This document shows positions 9,930 through 18,973 of a stretch of 64,000 bases of DNA, one piece after another; position 1 is the first letter of the stretch; the number at the start of each line of letters is the position of its first letter. The stretch covers positions 558,001 through 622,000 of the forward strand of contig RHLH01000001.1 in the NCBI GenBank assembly GCA_003712165.1, in the 5' to 3' direction. The notes beneath the pieces are model-generated. The model was not told where the DNA came from and searched no databases. It worked only from the letters and a program-made list of their open reading frames with translations. The DNA is from Phycisphaera sp. (GTDB lineage Bacteria; Planctomycetota; Phycisphaerae; Phycisphaerales; UBA1924). Made by a program: the position numbers and the translations under genes.

Positions 9930-10943
9930 TCAACCCTCAACCTCGGCGATCCGTTCGACGATGCCGTCGTTCACGCCCGTCGAGACGTACTCGCGACAGG
10001 AGCGGATCGCATTGGCAATCGTACGCGGCTCGCTCGACCCGTGAGCAATAAACAGGGTGCCATTCACGCCGATGAGCGGGGCCCCGCCGTACTCGTGGTA
10101 GTCGTTTTTAGCCCAGATCGATTTCGCCACGGGCGCGAAATCAGCCATCAGCTCAGGGTTTATCTCAAGGATCTCGTGGCTGATCGCCTTGAACAGGCTC
10201 TTGGCGAGACCCTCAGCGGTCTTGAGCACCACGTTGCCCATCAGCCCGTCGGTCACCACGACATCCGCAACACCCTCGAAGAACTCACGCCCCTCGATGA
10301 ACCCGATGTAGTTGAGCCCGGGTGAAGCCTGGATGAGGTCTCGGGCCTCACGGATCGTGCCCGTCCCCTTGGAGTCCTCGGCTCCGATGTTCATCACCGC
10401 GACGCGAGGATTGTCCACGTGCAGCAGACGCCGGCTCACGACGTCCGCCATCACCGCGTACTGCCAGAGGTGCTGAGCCGTCGGCTCAGGGTTAGCGCCC
10501 GCGTCGCACAAGACCATCGGCCCGTGGAAACTCGGCATCGCGACCGAGATCCCCGGGCGATGCACGCCGCGGAGTCTCTTCATGTGCATGATGCCCGCAG
10601 ACACGCAAGCACCGGTGTTTCCTGCAGAGATCGCCGCGTCGCAACGCACGCTCTCGTCGGCTTTGTGCGACGAAATCTTGCACATCTGCACAATGGACGA
10701 GTCCGGCTTACCCCGCACAGCTTTCGCAGGCGACTCTGCCATCTCGATGACTTCGGTCGTGGGATGTACGACCAGCCGATCGTCGCTGACGCCGATCTCG
10801 CCGAGCACTTCCTCGATGTCGTTCTGGTCGCCGACGAGGACGAGCTGGTCATCGCTGGAGAGATACTCCAGACCGGCGATGCACCCGCGGAGGATGTCGT
10901 CGGGGGCGTTGTCTCCGCCCATCACATCGACTGCGAGCCGCAT
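9930..10943 (-). CDS. plsX: Phosphate acyltransferase PlsX
   Basis: Makes acyl-phosphate from acyl-ACP, the first step towards lysophosphatidate with PlsY. The 337-residue protein begins with the family signature RLAVDVMGGDNAP and has AAISAGNTGACV, CDAGANPE, NIGAEDSKGT and DVVVTDGLMGNVVLK in order, all typical of PlsX. It starts seven bases after the rpmF stop, so the two are co-transcribed. Length and motifs are complete. Confidence 0.96.
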   Translation of the reverse strand: MRLAVDVMGGDNAPDDILRGCIAGLEYLSSDDQLVLVGDQNDIEEVLGEIGVSDDRLVVHPTTEVIEMAESPAKAVRGKPDSSIVQMCKISSHKADESVRCDAAISAGNTGACVSAGIMHMKRLRGVHRPGISVAMPSFHGPMVLCDAGANPEPTAQHLWQYAVMADVVSRRLLHVDNPRVAVMNIGAEDSKGTGTIREARDLIQASPGLNYIGFIEGREFFEGVADVVVTDGLMGNVVLKTAEGLAKSLFKAISHEILEINPELMADFAPVAKSIWAKNDYHEYGGAPLIGVNGTLFIAHGSSEPRTIANAIRSCREYVSTGVNDGIVERIAEVEG

Positions 10944-10950
10944 GAGCGAA

Positions 10951-11151
10951 TCAGTCCCGCTCTACGCCGATACCCAGCTTCTTGATCTTGATGGTCAGCC
11001 CGGGACGGACGTACCCGGACTCAGCACACGCGCGGTGGTTGAGCTTGGGCATGCCGCTGACCGGGCAAATCGCGGGCTTGGCAGGGGTCAGCGAATCGTG
11101 AGAACGACGACGACGCGACCGGCCGTGACTCTGACGTTGTGCGGGAAGCAT
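10951..11151 (-). CDS. rpmF: 50S ribosomal protein L32
   Basis: A 66-residue basic ribosomal protein of the large subunit, directly before plsX as in many bacteria. The N-terminus has the Arg-rich RSRRRRSH patch, followed by PAICPVSGMPKLNHRAC. In zinc-type L32 the ribbon is formed by two CxxC pairs; here each pair has lost its second cysteine (Cys29-x-x-Ser32 and Cys42-x-x-Ser45). ATG 11151 is preferred over longer frames because the product then begins like L32, with a GAGG-type site upstream. Confidence 0.9.
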   Translation of the reverse strand: MLPAQRQSHGRSRRRRSHDSLTPAKPAICPVSGMPKLNHRACAESGYVRPGLTIKIKKLGIGVERD

Positions 11152-11329
11152 GCCTCGAACCTCACCTGAAGGGGCCCACCAGGCCCTGCTGACACCCCAA
11201 CGCCGACGCTCTGAGCCACCGAGCCCGGCCCAGCGTGAGGGCTGCAACACTAGACCTCGTTGCAGAATCAGTCAATGAATCGCACCCCGGCGATGGGTGC
11301 CCGAGACCCTTTCAAACAACGTACAAGCG

Positions 11330-11358
11330 TTGGCTTGAGCCGCCAGGCAGTGTATATA
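11330..11358 (+). promoter_or_regulatory. Promoter of tRNA-Lys
   Basis: TTGGCT at 11330-11335 and TATATA at 11353-11358 are 17 bases apart, a sigma-70-type arrangement about 70 bases before the tRNA. Confidence 0.55.
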
Positions 11359-11427
11359 AGGAGTCTGGACGTTCAGGACATCCCGGGCTATCATCCCGCC
11401 GCTCGCGACCGGAACCCCGGCCGCGCT

Positions 11428-11500
<73 letters not shown>

Positions 11501-11506
11501 CTTACT

Positions 11507-11541
11507 CAAGCCCGGGCATTGCCCGGGCTTGTGTCTTTTTT
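11507..11541 (+). terminator. Strong terminator after tRNA-Lys
   Basis: A perfect 12-bp inverted repeat (arms CAAGCCCGGGCA and TGCCCGGGCTTG, one base between) is followed by a run of T. Confidence 0.9.
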
Positions 11542-11638
11542 CGGCATCCAGACAAGCAGGTTCATCTCGGCCCACGACCTCCTCCGACTGGCGGGATTCA
11601 AACCCCGAAGATCGGCTGGTTGTTCTTTTGGCAGGGGC

Positions 11639-11684
11639 TTGACATTTCGTTTTATATGATACATTATTGTCTCATGCGAGACAC
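11639..11684 (+). promoter_or_regulatory. Promoter and overlapping palindrome of the tetR operon
   Basis: TTGACA (11639-11644), a 17-base spacer and CATTAT (11662-11667) are followed six bases later by the ATG at 11674. The inverted repeat TGTCTC-ATGC-GAGACA (11669-11684) spans the start codon and the expected transcription start. This suggests a leaderless message and autorepression by the TetR protein binding over its own start. Confidence 0.6.
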
Positions 11685-12234
11685 AAATGTTCCACGTAGC
11701 GATACTCGATCTGCAATTCTCAAAGCCGCGATCAAAGTGCTCGCGCGGGACCCGCGTACCCCTCTTGGCGAGCTTGCCGAGCAAGCTGGGGTTGGTAGGG
11801 CGACGCTGCACAGATACTTCAAATCGCGCGACGAACTTGTGAAAGAGATTGCAATGCTCTCTGTGCGTGAGATCGACGAGGCTGTCGAGGGGCTTGAACA
11901 GCGGGCTGAGTCAGCAGCGCACCTGCTGGAGCTCATCCTTGAGGCGGTAGTCCCGCTCGGCGATCGCTTCTACTTCCTCGCGAACGAGGCATGGGTCGCG
12001 ACAGACCCAGGGCTTAAGGCGGAACTTGATCGGCAGATCGCTGAGCTCGAGGCGTTGGTCGAAGCGTGCAAAGCTGAGGGCAGCATCGACCAATCAGTCC
12101 CAGCCGCCTGGGTCGTGGGTGTCGTTGATTCCACGATATACGCCGCTTGGAACCTGGTCGCGTCCGGACAGATCGCTCCGCGTGATGCGTCATCGCTCGC
12201 ATTCAAGACGATCATGAATGGGGTCTCATCATGA
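11674..12234 (+). CDS. TetR-family transcriptional regulator
   Basis: A 186-residue regulator. Residues about 10-57 form the TetR DNA-binding domain: AILKAAIKVLARDP, then the helix-turn-helix LGELAEQAGVGRATLHRYF and the trailing KSRDELVKEI. The C-terminal two thirds is an all-helical ligand domain whose ligand cannot be told. The start is set by the -10 hexamer six bases before ATG 11674; a longer upstream frame runs through the tRNA and is not real. Its stop overlaps the start of the next gene by four bases (ATGA), so regulator and lipoprotein form one operon. Confidence 0.88.
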   Translation: MRDTNVPRSDTRSAILKAAIKVLARDPRTPLGELAEQAGVGRATLHRYFKSRDELVKEIAMLSVREIDEAVEGLEQRAESAAHLLELILEAVVPLGDRFYFLANEAWVATDPGLKAELDRQIAELEALVEACKAEGSIDQSVPAAWVVGVVDSTIYAAWNLVASGQIAPRDASSLAFKTIMNGVSS

Positions 12235-13733
12235 ACACGTCGCGGTCGATATGTTGGCCAACACTGTCAGCGGTTCTGACTCTCTTCCTCCTTGTGATAC
12301 TCGCGGTCGAGACGGGTTGTCTGCCGAAAGACACCTCCCCGATCGCAATAACTGAAACCGGCGCCAGCAGGTTCGGTGATTCGCCTGCGCATATGTCGTG
12401 GTTTGAAGTACAGAATGTCATCAACAATCGCTGTGTGACATGCCACGCCGCGCCAGGCCCGGCAGCAAGATTGGATTTTACGCAGGCATCGGTTGTTCGG
12501 GAAGAGGCACTGAGAGGTCTGCTTCTCGAGAGGCTGAATGATGAGCAGAACCCGATGCCGCCCAGCGGTCTTCTGACCGAGGATGTTCGACGGGGCTTTG
12601 CTGAGTGGATTGATCGAGGTGCTCCTGTGGAAGATGTGGAAAAGCGACGTTTGAGCGACAGTTCCGAATACACGGGACAATCTGACAGAAGTGATAACAG
12701 CATTACGGCAGCCGTGCCGTTCGATGTAAGCGAGCGAGGATTCGAGTTCCTCGATCGAATGCAGGGACAGTGGATCGGTTCGATGAACCTCATGGGCCAG
12801 GACATGCCCTGGTTTGCCTTCGACTACAGGGCCATCGGGCCTGCTCACGTCCACGGTATCTTCGAGGGTGGGACGATGGGCAATCTCATGACCTCGTTCT
12901 TCTACGCTCGGTTTAGAGGTGTAGACACGCTCATTGCGCGCAACGGCGGAATCCTCAACGGCATCTATCGAACCAGCTACTTCGTCCTAGACCGGGTCGA
13001 GCAGAACGGAACAGCAGCGACATATCGGTTCGTAGATGCGATCGGTGGCGAGAGCATCATGCGGATGTCACTCACGTTTGATGGAGATTCTCTCGATTGG
13101 GTTGCCTACACCAGTCGAATGGGAGAGCGGCCCGAACCAACACGTCATATGAAATTCGAAGCCAGACGCCGGAGTACAACGCTCGCGGAGTCGGCTGCCG
13201 AATTGCTCGGTTTCCCGTCGAAGGAGCGGGTGCTTGACTTGCCTAATGGATTCGAGAAACCGGACTGGGGCGAGTTCGGTCCCGTGACATCGGCGAGCTA
13301 TATGTGGCAGAGCCAATCGCTGAGCTATGACGAGATGGGCGTACTTGCTAATGACCCGGTTCGTATCGAGCACCTGCCGCATCTTGCGAGGCTGTCGCTG
13401 ACATTCGAGCGACCCACAGCAATCCGAGACGAATCACTGCTTGTCTACCTCTCGACACAACCGCTGACTAAAGCTGACGGTACTCTGCGATCGCGCTGGG
13501 GCTACATCGACGAGAAGGTATTCGATTCAGTTGTTCTGTTTCCGGAGATCAACCGCAAACAGAACGAATTCACGATGACCTACGTGCATCCTGGAAACTA
13601 CTCGCTCACGGTGATCGCAGATGTAGACGCGGATGGAATCCCTGGTTCCAAAGATGTCATCCTGCTGAGTCGCCAAATCGACATCACGCCCGGGAGCCAC
13701 CCTAAACTGACTGTTGATGGCTCCAAGAAGTGA
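12231..13733 (+). CDS. Lipoprotein with a cytochrome-c motif
   Basis: A 500-residue predicted lipoprotein. The signal segment ends in ETGC, with Cys30 as the lipid attachment site. CVTCH at residues 68-72 is a covalent heme-binding motif set in the short planctomycete type of cytochrome-c-like domain (WFEVQNVINNRCVTCH, then NPMPPSG, whose Met could be the sixth ligand). The remaining 350 residues are mainly beta and unrecognised. It overlaps the tetR stop, so it is controlled with tetR. A redox or sensing role in the periplasm is inferred; the partner is unknown. Confidence 0.75.
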   Translation: MNTSRSICWPTLSAVLTLFLLVILAVETGCLPKDTSPIAITETGASRFGDSPAHMSWFEVQNVINNRCVTCHAAPGPAARLDFTQASVVREEALRGLLLERLNDEQNPMPPSGLLTEDVRRGFAEWIDRGAPVEDVEKRRLSDSSEYTGQSDRSDNSITAAVPFDVSERGFEFLDRMQGQWIGSMNLMGQDMPWFAFDYRAIGPAHVHGIFEGGTMGNLMTSFFYARFRGVDTLIARNGGILNGIYRTSYFVLDRVEQNGTAATYRFVDAIGGESIMRMSLTFDGDSLDWVAYTSRMGERPEPTRHMKFEARRRSTTLAESAAELLGFPSKERVLDLPNGFEKPDWGEFGPVTSASYMWQSQSLSYDEMGVLANDPVRIEHLPHLARLSLTFERPTAIRDESLLVYLSTQPLTKADGTLRSRWGYIDEKVFDSVVLFPEINRKQNEFTMTYVHPGNYSLTVIADVDADGIPGSKDVILLSRQIDITPGSHPKLTVDGSKK

Positions 13734-13960
13734 TCGCCGCGCTCCCGAATCACGATGACGGCAACGCGAACGGGCGTGCACGGGAAACGCTTGAGCACCT
13801 CTGTGACGCGTACTGGAAACCGCTCTACGCCTTCGCGCGGTTCAGCGGGAACACGACCGAGGACGCACAGAATCTGACACAGCAATTCCTGTTCCTTCAT
13901 GCCTCGGTTGTGGGGATCGCATCGGGCACGGTCGAACCGAAACTGCCCCATCAATCCTGA
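13730..13960 (+). pseudogene. Truncated ECF-type sigma factor fragment
   Basis: A 76-codon frame whose first 55 residues match region 2 of the planctomycete sigma factors that pair with Ser/Thr kinases: ALPNHDD, ETLEHLCDAYWKPLYAFAR, then TEDAQNLTQQFL. The match ends abruptly, and the remaining 20 residues are unrelated before a stop. Region 4 is missing altogether. The GTG start overlaps the stop of the lipoprotein gene. It reads as the remnant of a full sigma gene that once preceded the kinase at 13975. It could still be translated, but not as a working sigma factor. Confidence 0.65.
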
Positions 13961-13974
13961 TACCATGCACACAC

Positions 13975-16455
13975 ATGGGCGCCGACGACACCGCAGATCT
14001 CGATCCCAGCTTTCAAGGAAGGCTCGACGATCAGGAAACCCATCCCCTGATCGGAGGCGATCTCGCGGGCAAACAGATCGACGCCTACAAGCTCCTCGAA
14101 CAGATCGGCGAGGGCGGCTTCGGGTCCGTCTACCTCGCCGAACAGACCGAGCCGGTCCGTCGCCGCGTCGCGCTCAAGCTCCTCAAGGCGGGTTCCGACG
14201 CCGAGCACATCGTCGCGCGATTCGAAGCCGAGCGCCAGACGCTCGCACTCATGGACCACCCCAATATCGCAACCATCCTCGACGCAGGCCAGAGCAGCGG
14301 GGGGCGGCCCTACTTCGTCATGGAGTACGTCCAGGGCGCACCCATCACCGCTTTCTGCGACAACGCAAAGCTCGGCATATCTGACCGGATCAACCTCATC
14401 CGAGGCGTCTGCCACGCCGTCCAGCACGCGCATCAGAAGGGCATCATCCACCGAGACATCAAGCCAAACAACGTCATCGTCACAGTCAAAGACGGCAACC
14501 CGATCCCCAAAGTCATCGACTTCGGCATCGCAAAGGTCACAGCCTCCTCAAGCGACGACGACTACGCCTACACCAAGATACACCAGATGATGGGCACGCC
14601 CGCCTACATGAGCCCCGAACAGGCAGGCGGCGCAGCACACGCCGTTGACACCCGCTCCGATGTCTTCTCGATCGGCGCGCTGCTCTACGAACTCCTCGTC
14701 GGTGCACCGCCCCTCGACAACGACGAGATCTGCAAGCTCGCGATCATCGATCTCTACCAGGTCATCGCGACGCGTACTGCGCCGACGCTCACCGACCGGT
14801 TCGAGGAACTCGGCGACCGCAAGACCGAGATCGCAGACTCCCGCGCCACGACGATCTCAAGCCTCCGCCAGGGCGTCAAGGGCGATCTGAACTGGATCGT
14901 CCAGAAGTGCCTCGAGAAAGACCCGCTCAGGCGGTACCCGACAGTCACCGCGCTGGATGAGGACCTACGTCGGTACCTCAAGAACGAACCCGTCAGCGCC
15001 GGTGCGCCCTCGCGACTCTACCTGATGAAGAAATTCGTCAAACGCCGCCGCGTCGAGGTGATGGCAGGCGCGTTCATCGTGCTAGCCGTCACAATCGGGT
15101 TCGCCGCAACAGTCATCAGCATGGCGCAGGCGCAGGATGAATCCCAGCGCCTCCGCTCGACCCTCGACTTCTTCCTCGAATCTCTCGCGGGCTCCTCCAC
15201 GGGCGACTCACCGATTGTCTTTCCTGAGAACCCCGACCTCACACTGGGCGAAGCGCTCGCCGCTTCCCAGGGACTCATCGACCAGACCTTCGAACACGAA
15301 CCCGAGCTCGAAGCGACCATCCGCCAGCTCATCGGGCTCGCGCAGCTCAGAGGAGGCGAGTTCGAAGACGCCGAGTTCCAGCTCGCACGCGCCTACGAGA
15401 TACGATCCGATCAGCAGGGCGAGACCGACCCAAAGACGCTCCAGCTCCTGCTCCCGATCGCCGAAGCCAAGAGCAAGGCAGGCGACATCGACGGCGCGAC
15501 CGAAGTCGCGCGAAGGGCCTACGACGAGTACGCCGAGGCCTTCGGCAACGACTCAGAGATCACCCGCACCGTCGCGCTCTGGATCGCAAGGTGGCTCTCG
15601 CACGGCTACCGCTTCACCAGTGCAGAACGCTACTTCGAGCTCGCACGGCTCGACGCCGAGGGCGCCTCCGACACCGTCGACTCCATCACGCTCGCCGCGA
15701 TGATCGAGAGCGTCATGGTCCACGTCAGCGAGGGCAAGCTCGCCCGCGCCGAGAGCACACTCCGCGCCGCGGAACCAAGGCTCGCCCGCATCGATGAGTC
15801 GCAGACTGCGCTGCGTCGCCTCTTCACGCGGCAGATCGGTCAGGTGCTCGTCCTCCAAGGCCAGACCGATGAAGCGATCCGATACCTCGCGCCCGATCCG
15901 AGAGCTCCCAAGGAAAGCGACGACCGAGTGCGCGCCAGACTGCTCGCATGGGCCGAGGGCAAGGCGGGCGACGCAGAGAACGCCGATGCCGCGTTCAAGC
16001 TGCTCCTTGAGAACGAGCGCAAGAACCCGGGCACACCCTTCCGCGAGATATTCACCCGCCTCTACTACGCCGACGTGCTGCTCACACTCGACAGACCCGA
16101 TGAAGCAGCAAAGCAAGCCGATCTCGCGATCGAGCAGTACGACGCGCTCGGCTTCCCAAACGACCCCGACCGGCTCTGGGGCCGGATGCTCGCCGCCCAC
16201 GCGTACCTCGACCTCAACAGGCTCGACGAAGCACAGTGGGCGTACGACGAGGCCTCTCAGCTGCTTACGCTCTTCCCCGAGCACAAGCTACACGTACCCA
16301 AAATCCTCTGGGCGCAGGCCAAACTCGAATCAGCAACGGACGAAAGCGACTCCGCGAAGGAAACAATCCAACGCGCCATCGCCGAATCGCTCGGCATCTA
16401 CGGCGCCGACCACGAACTCACCAAAAGAATGCAAGCCTGGAGAGACGATCTCTAA
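13975..16455 (+). CDS. Membrane-bound Ser/Thr protein kinase with TPR-like C-terminus
   Basis: An 826-residue kinase. The catalytic domain covers about residues 38-335: glycine loop GEGGFGSVY (45-53), Lys68 in VALKLLK, catalytic HRDIKPNN (159-166), DFG (182-184) and SPEQ in the activation segment. One transmembrane helix lies at about 361-383, followed by some 440 outside residues forming repeated helix pairs (for example FEDAEFQLARAYEIR) typical of tetratricopeptide repeats. TACCAT lies eight bases before the ATG and no Shine-Dalgarno site is seen. Such kinases usually follow an intact ECF sigma gene; here only a fragment remains. Substrates are unknown. Confidence 0.9.
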   Translation: MGADDTADLDPSFQGRLDDQETHPLIGGDLAGKQIDAYKLLEQIGEGGFGSVYLAEQTEPVRRRVALKLLKAGSDAEHIVARFEAERQTLALMDHPNIATILDAGQSSGGRPYFVMEYVQGAPITAFCDNAKLGISDRINLIRGVCHAVQHAHQKGIIHRDIKPNNVIVTVKDGNPIPKVIDFGIAKVTASSSDDDYAYTKIHQMMGTPAYMSPEQAGGAAHAVDTRSDVFSIGALLYELLVGAPPLDNDEICKLAIIDLYQVIATRTAPTLTDRFEELGDRKTEIADSRATTISSLRQGVKGDLNWIVQKCLEKDPLRRYPTVTALDEDLRRYLKNEPVSAGAPSRLYLMKKFVKRRRVEVMAGAFIVLAVTIGFAATVISMAQAQDESQRLRSTLDFFLESLAGSSTGDSPIVFPENPDLTLGEALAASQGLIDQTFEHEPELEATIRQLIGLAQLRGGEFEDAEFQLARAYEIRSDQQGETDPKTLQLLLPIAEAKSKAGDIDGATEVARRAYDEYAEAFGNDSEITRTVALWIARWLSHGYRFTSAERYFELARLDAEGASDTVDSITLAAMIESVMVHVSEGKLARAESTLRAAEPRLARIDESQTALRRLFTRQIGQVLVLQGQTDEAIRYLAPDPRAPKESDDRVRARLLAWAEGKAGDAENADAAFKLLLENERKNPGTPFREIFTRLYYADVLLTLDRPDEAAKQADLAIEQYDALGFPNDPDRLWGRMLAAHAYLDLNRLDEAQWAYDEASQLLTLFPEHKLHVPKILWAQAKLESATDESDSAKETIQRAIAESLGIYGADHELTKRMQAWRDDL

Positions 16456-17183
16456 CGCCGACGCCTCGCTGCAGCCACTCCCGCGAACACCAGAACCGAT
16501 GCAGCGCCCGGAGCGGGGATCATGAACTCGCCGTCCCACCCGAGCGTCAGGGTCGCCCCGTCCCACTCGGTATCAAACGTGCCCACACCGAACTGAGGCT
16601 GCTGGAGATCGTTCTCCAGCCCGGAGAACACCGTCGCAAACTGCATGATCAGCGTGTCGCCCGTCGATCGTTCGAGCACAACCGTACCCGCCTCAAAGAA
16701 CTCACCCGGCGCCGAACTCGGCAGCCAGCTGATCGAGTAGTTCTGGATCCCGACGATGTCCGTCGGCCCGTTGTACGTCCCCGAGATCGTGCTCGCCGAT
16801 GTCAGCTCACCGTTCGATTCTGTCACGGTGGAGTCAATCGTCATCACGCTGTTGGGCACACCGATCCACTGGAACACACGCGACGTCTGGTAGTTCCCGC
16901 CTCCAAGCGCCCACAGGTTGTCCGGATCGCCGTCGTCGCGGAACGCGTTCGAACACAGATTCGAGATGAGCGAAACTGTCAGCGGGTTGAAGTCCGCCGG
17001 CACAAGCGAGAAGTTCACAGAAGCGTTGCTCTGCCCGTTCGCATCGATATCGACCTGGCCCGAACCGCTGGCTTCAACGGGCGAACCGTTCACGCTGCCG
17101 GCGAACGTGTTTGTAAAGTTCACCAACTGTGCGTGCGCACCCGAAGCGCACAGGATAGCACTCGCGACAATGAAAACGCGCAT
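16452..17183 (-). CDS. Secreted PEP-CTERM-type protein
   Basis: A 243-residue exported protein. The signal peptide is RVFIVASAILCASGAHA (residues 2-18). The middle is a beta-rich domain without a known name. The tail, IPAPGAASVLVFAGVAAARRRR in outline, is the short Pro motif, hydrophobic helix and arginines of PEP-CTERM anchors. ATG 17183 is preferred because GGAG lies upstream and a proper signal peptide follows; the longer frame adds a non-signal leader. The stop codon overlaps that of the convergent kinase gene by two bases. Function unknown. Confidence 0.72.
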   Translation of the reverse strand: MRVFIVASAILCASGAHAQLVNFTNTFAGSVNGSPVEASGSGQVDIDANGQSNASVNFSLVPADFNPLTVSLISNLCSNAFRDDGDPDNLWALGGGNYQTSRVFQWIGVPNSVMTIDSTVTESNGELTSASTISGTYNGPTDIVGIQNYSISWLPSSAPGEFFEAGTVVLERSTGDTLIMQFATVFSGLENDLQQPQFGVGTFDTEWDGATLTLGWDGEFMIPAPGAASVLVFAGVAAARRRR

Positions 17184-17297
17184 GTGACCACTCCACTCAA
17201 ACCGCCGCGCATCAGAACGTGATGCGCTCAAACGAAACAGGCCACAACACGCCGGCTTTGCCAACAAACTGGGAGGAATATTCGCCCTATGAGGGGG

Positions 17298-18911
17298 TTA
17301 CGAGGTCCTGAAGCCGATCGAAGCCACGCTCAGATCGTCCGAGAGCGACCCATCCGCATACGTCTTGACCGCGTCCACGAGGCTCCTGACTTCCTCCGCA
17401 GACCCCGACGCCGCGCCAAGCGTCTCAAGCGCACGCTCGATCCCAAACTGCTCACCGCTAGGACACGTCTGCTCCACGACACCATCACTCACGAGCACCA
17501 GCCGCATCGGCTCATCGATCTCGATCCGAACCGACGCATATCGGACGGCGTCATCAACACCCAAAGGCACAGAGCCCGCGATCCGGAGCCACTCCGGATT
17601 CTGTGTTCCCTTGCGGATCAAACTAAAACCGTGCCCAGCGTCGCAGAGCTCGAGCACCGACGAAGCCGGATCGAACACACCCGCGATTAGCGTGATGAAC
17701 TGGCCGACGTTCGATCGGCTCATCAGACCCGCGTTCGTCTCGTTCATCGCCTCCGCAAGCCCAACCCCTCGTGACAGCAGCGTCCGAAGCTGTGTCTGCG
17801 TCGCAACCATGTGCATCCCCGCGCCGACACCCTTGCCCGTCGCGTCACCCAGAAAGAACGCCGCAGAACCCCTGTCCGTCACCATGAAGTCGAACAGATC
17901 GCCACCGACGAATCGACCCGGGATCGACTCGAACACATACCCGATCCGGTCGGCCCCGCCCGACGCAGGCGGGAACAACAGCCTCTGCGCATCACGCGCG
18001 GCCTTCAGGTCGCTCTCGATCTGCCTCCGCCGAGCCTCCATCTCAGCGCTCAGCATCCGCTCGATCGCCATCCCAGCAACGCCCGTCACCGCGTGGCAGA
18101 ACGTCGAGGCGTCCTTCTCGATCCGGTCCTCACCGCCCCGCGAATCGATGTACAAGAAACAATCCGCCCTGCCGCCCACCATCACCGGTGCGCACAGCGC
18201 CGTCTGGATATCGAGCTCAATGAGCGAGTGCGACCGCGTATCCCGTGCCGAGCCCGCAAGCAGCTGCGCGACCTGCCCCTCACGCGCCTCGTGCACAAGC
18301 GACCGGCTCAGCTGCAGCTCTTCCGATGGAGCACTCGAAGCCAAGACCTCGAACTCATCCTCACCGATCTCGCGCACAACGTGTGTCCGCTGGCACCCCC
18401 GCAGATCGCGCACCGCCCGGATCAGCGCCTCGCCGACCTCGCCCCGCGTTTTCGTCTCAGAGAACGACCTGGCCGCGTGCAGCAGCCGATCCAGCTTCAC
18501 CTGCGCAAGCCCCGACAGCGCGGACTGCTCAAGCTTCTGGATCCTGTCCGAGTTGTCCATGATCGTGTGCATGGACGTGACCGTGCGCTTGCCGTCGACG
18601 ATGCAGCGCCACGAACCCAGCGTGATGATGTCCCCACGCCGCAACTCGACCTCCTCACCCTCGAGGAGCCTCGTGCCGTTGACGTGCGTGCCGTGCCTGC
18701 TGTCCAGGTCACGCAAAAAGAACGCGCCGTCCTCCGATCTGAGCGACGCATGCCTCCGAGAAATCACCGGGTCACGCACCCGCCAGTCTGACTCCTCCGA
18801 CCGGCCGATGAGGATCCGCCCAGTGACCGACGAAAACGCCAGCGCAGGGGGAGCCCCCTCGGCGACCGCGTCCAGTGCGCGCAGCTGAAGATCTGATACC
18901 GCCCGGGACAT
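17298..18911 (-). CDS. FHA-GAF-PP2C (SpoIIE-type) phosphatase
   Basis: A 537-residue signalling protein. The FHA domain (about 25-105) binds phosphothreonine and shows GRSEES, SRRHASL and DSRHGTHVNG. A GAF-like sensor domain follows (about 130-290). The C-terminal SpoIIE/RsbU-type PP2C phosphatase (about 315-535) has the metal-binding GGDLFDF and GDATGKGVGAGMHM motifs and the late SDGVVEQ and SDDLSVA. It probably dephosphorylates anti-sigma-antagonist-type partners, and FHA could dock a phosphorylated kinase such as the one at 13975. The start is ATG 18911: TAGACT lies exactly six bases upstream, which excludes the GTG at 18917. Confidence 0.92.
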   Translation of the reverse strand: MSRAVSDLQLRALDAVAEGAPPALAFSSVTGRILIGRSEESDWRVRDPVISRRHASLRSEDGAFFLRDLDSRHGTHVNGTRLLEGEEVELRRGDIITLGSWRCIVDGKRTVTSMHTIMDNSDRIQKLEQSALSGLAQVKLDRLLHAARSFSETKTRGEVGEALIRAVRDLRGCQRTHVVREIGEDEFEVLASSAPSEELQLSRSLVHEAREGQVAQLLAGSARDTRSHSLIELDIQTALCAPVMVGGRADCFLYIDSRGGEDRIEKDASTFCHAVTGVAGMAIERMLSAEMEARRRQIESDLKAARDAQRLLFPPASGGADRIGYVFESIPGRFVGGDLFDFMVTDRGSAAFFLGDATGKGVGAGMHMVATQTQLRTLLSRGVGLAEAMNETNAGLMSRSNVGQFITLIAGVFDPASSVLELCDAGHGFSLIRKGTQNPEWLRIAGSVPLGVDDAVRYASVRIEIDEPMRLVLVSDGVVEQTCPSGEQFGIERALETLGAASGSAEEVRSLVDAVKTYADGSLSDDLSVASIGFRTS

Positions 18912-18917
18912 CGACAC

Positions 18918-18923
18918 AGTCTA
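18918..18923 (-). promoter_or_regulatory. -10-like hexamer setting the start of the FHA-PP2C gene
   Basis: TAGACT on the minus strand lies six bases before ATG 18911. No Shine-Dalgarno sequence is present, so a leaderless message is likely. Confidence 0.5.
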
Positions 18924-18973
18924 AACACTCTGGCTCGCGCTGGCCTAGGACTCGCCCACCAATGCCGAATCGG

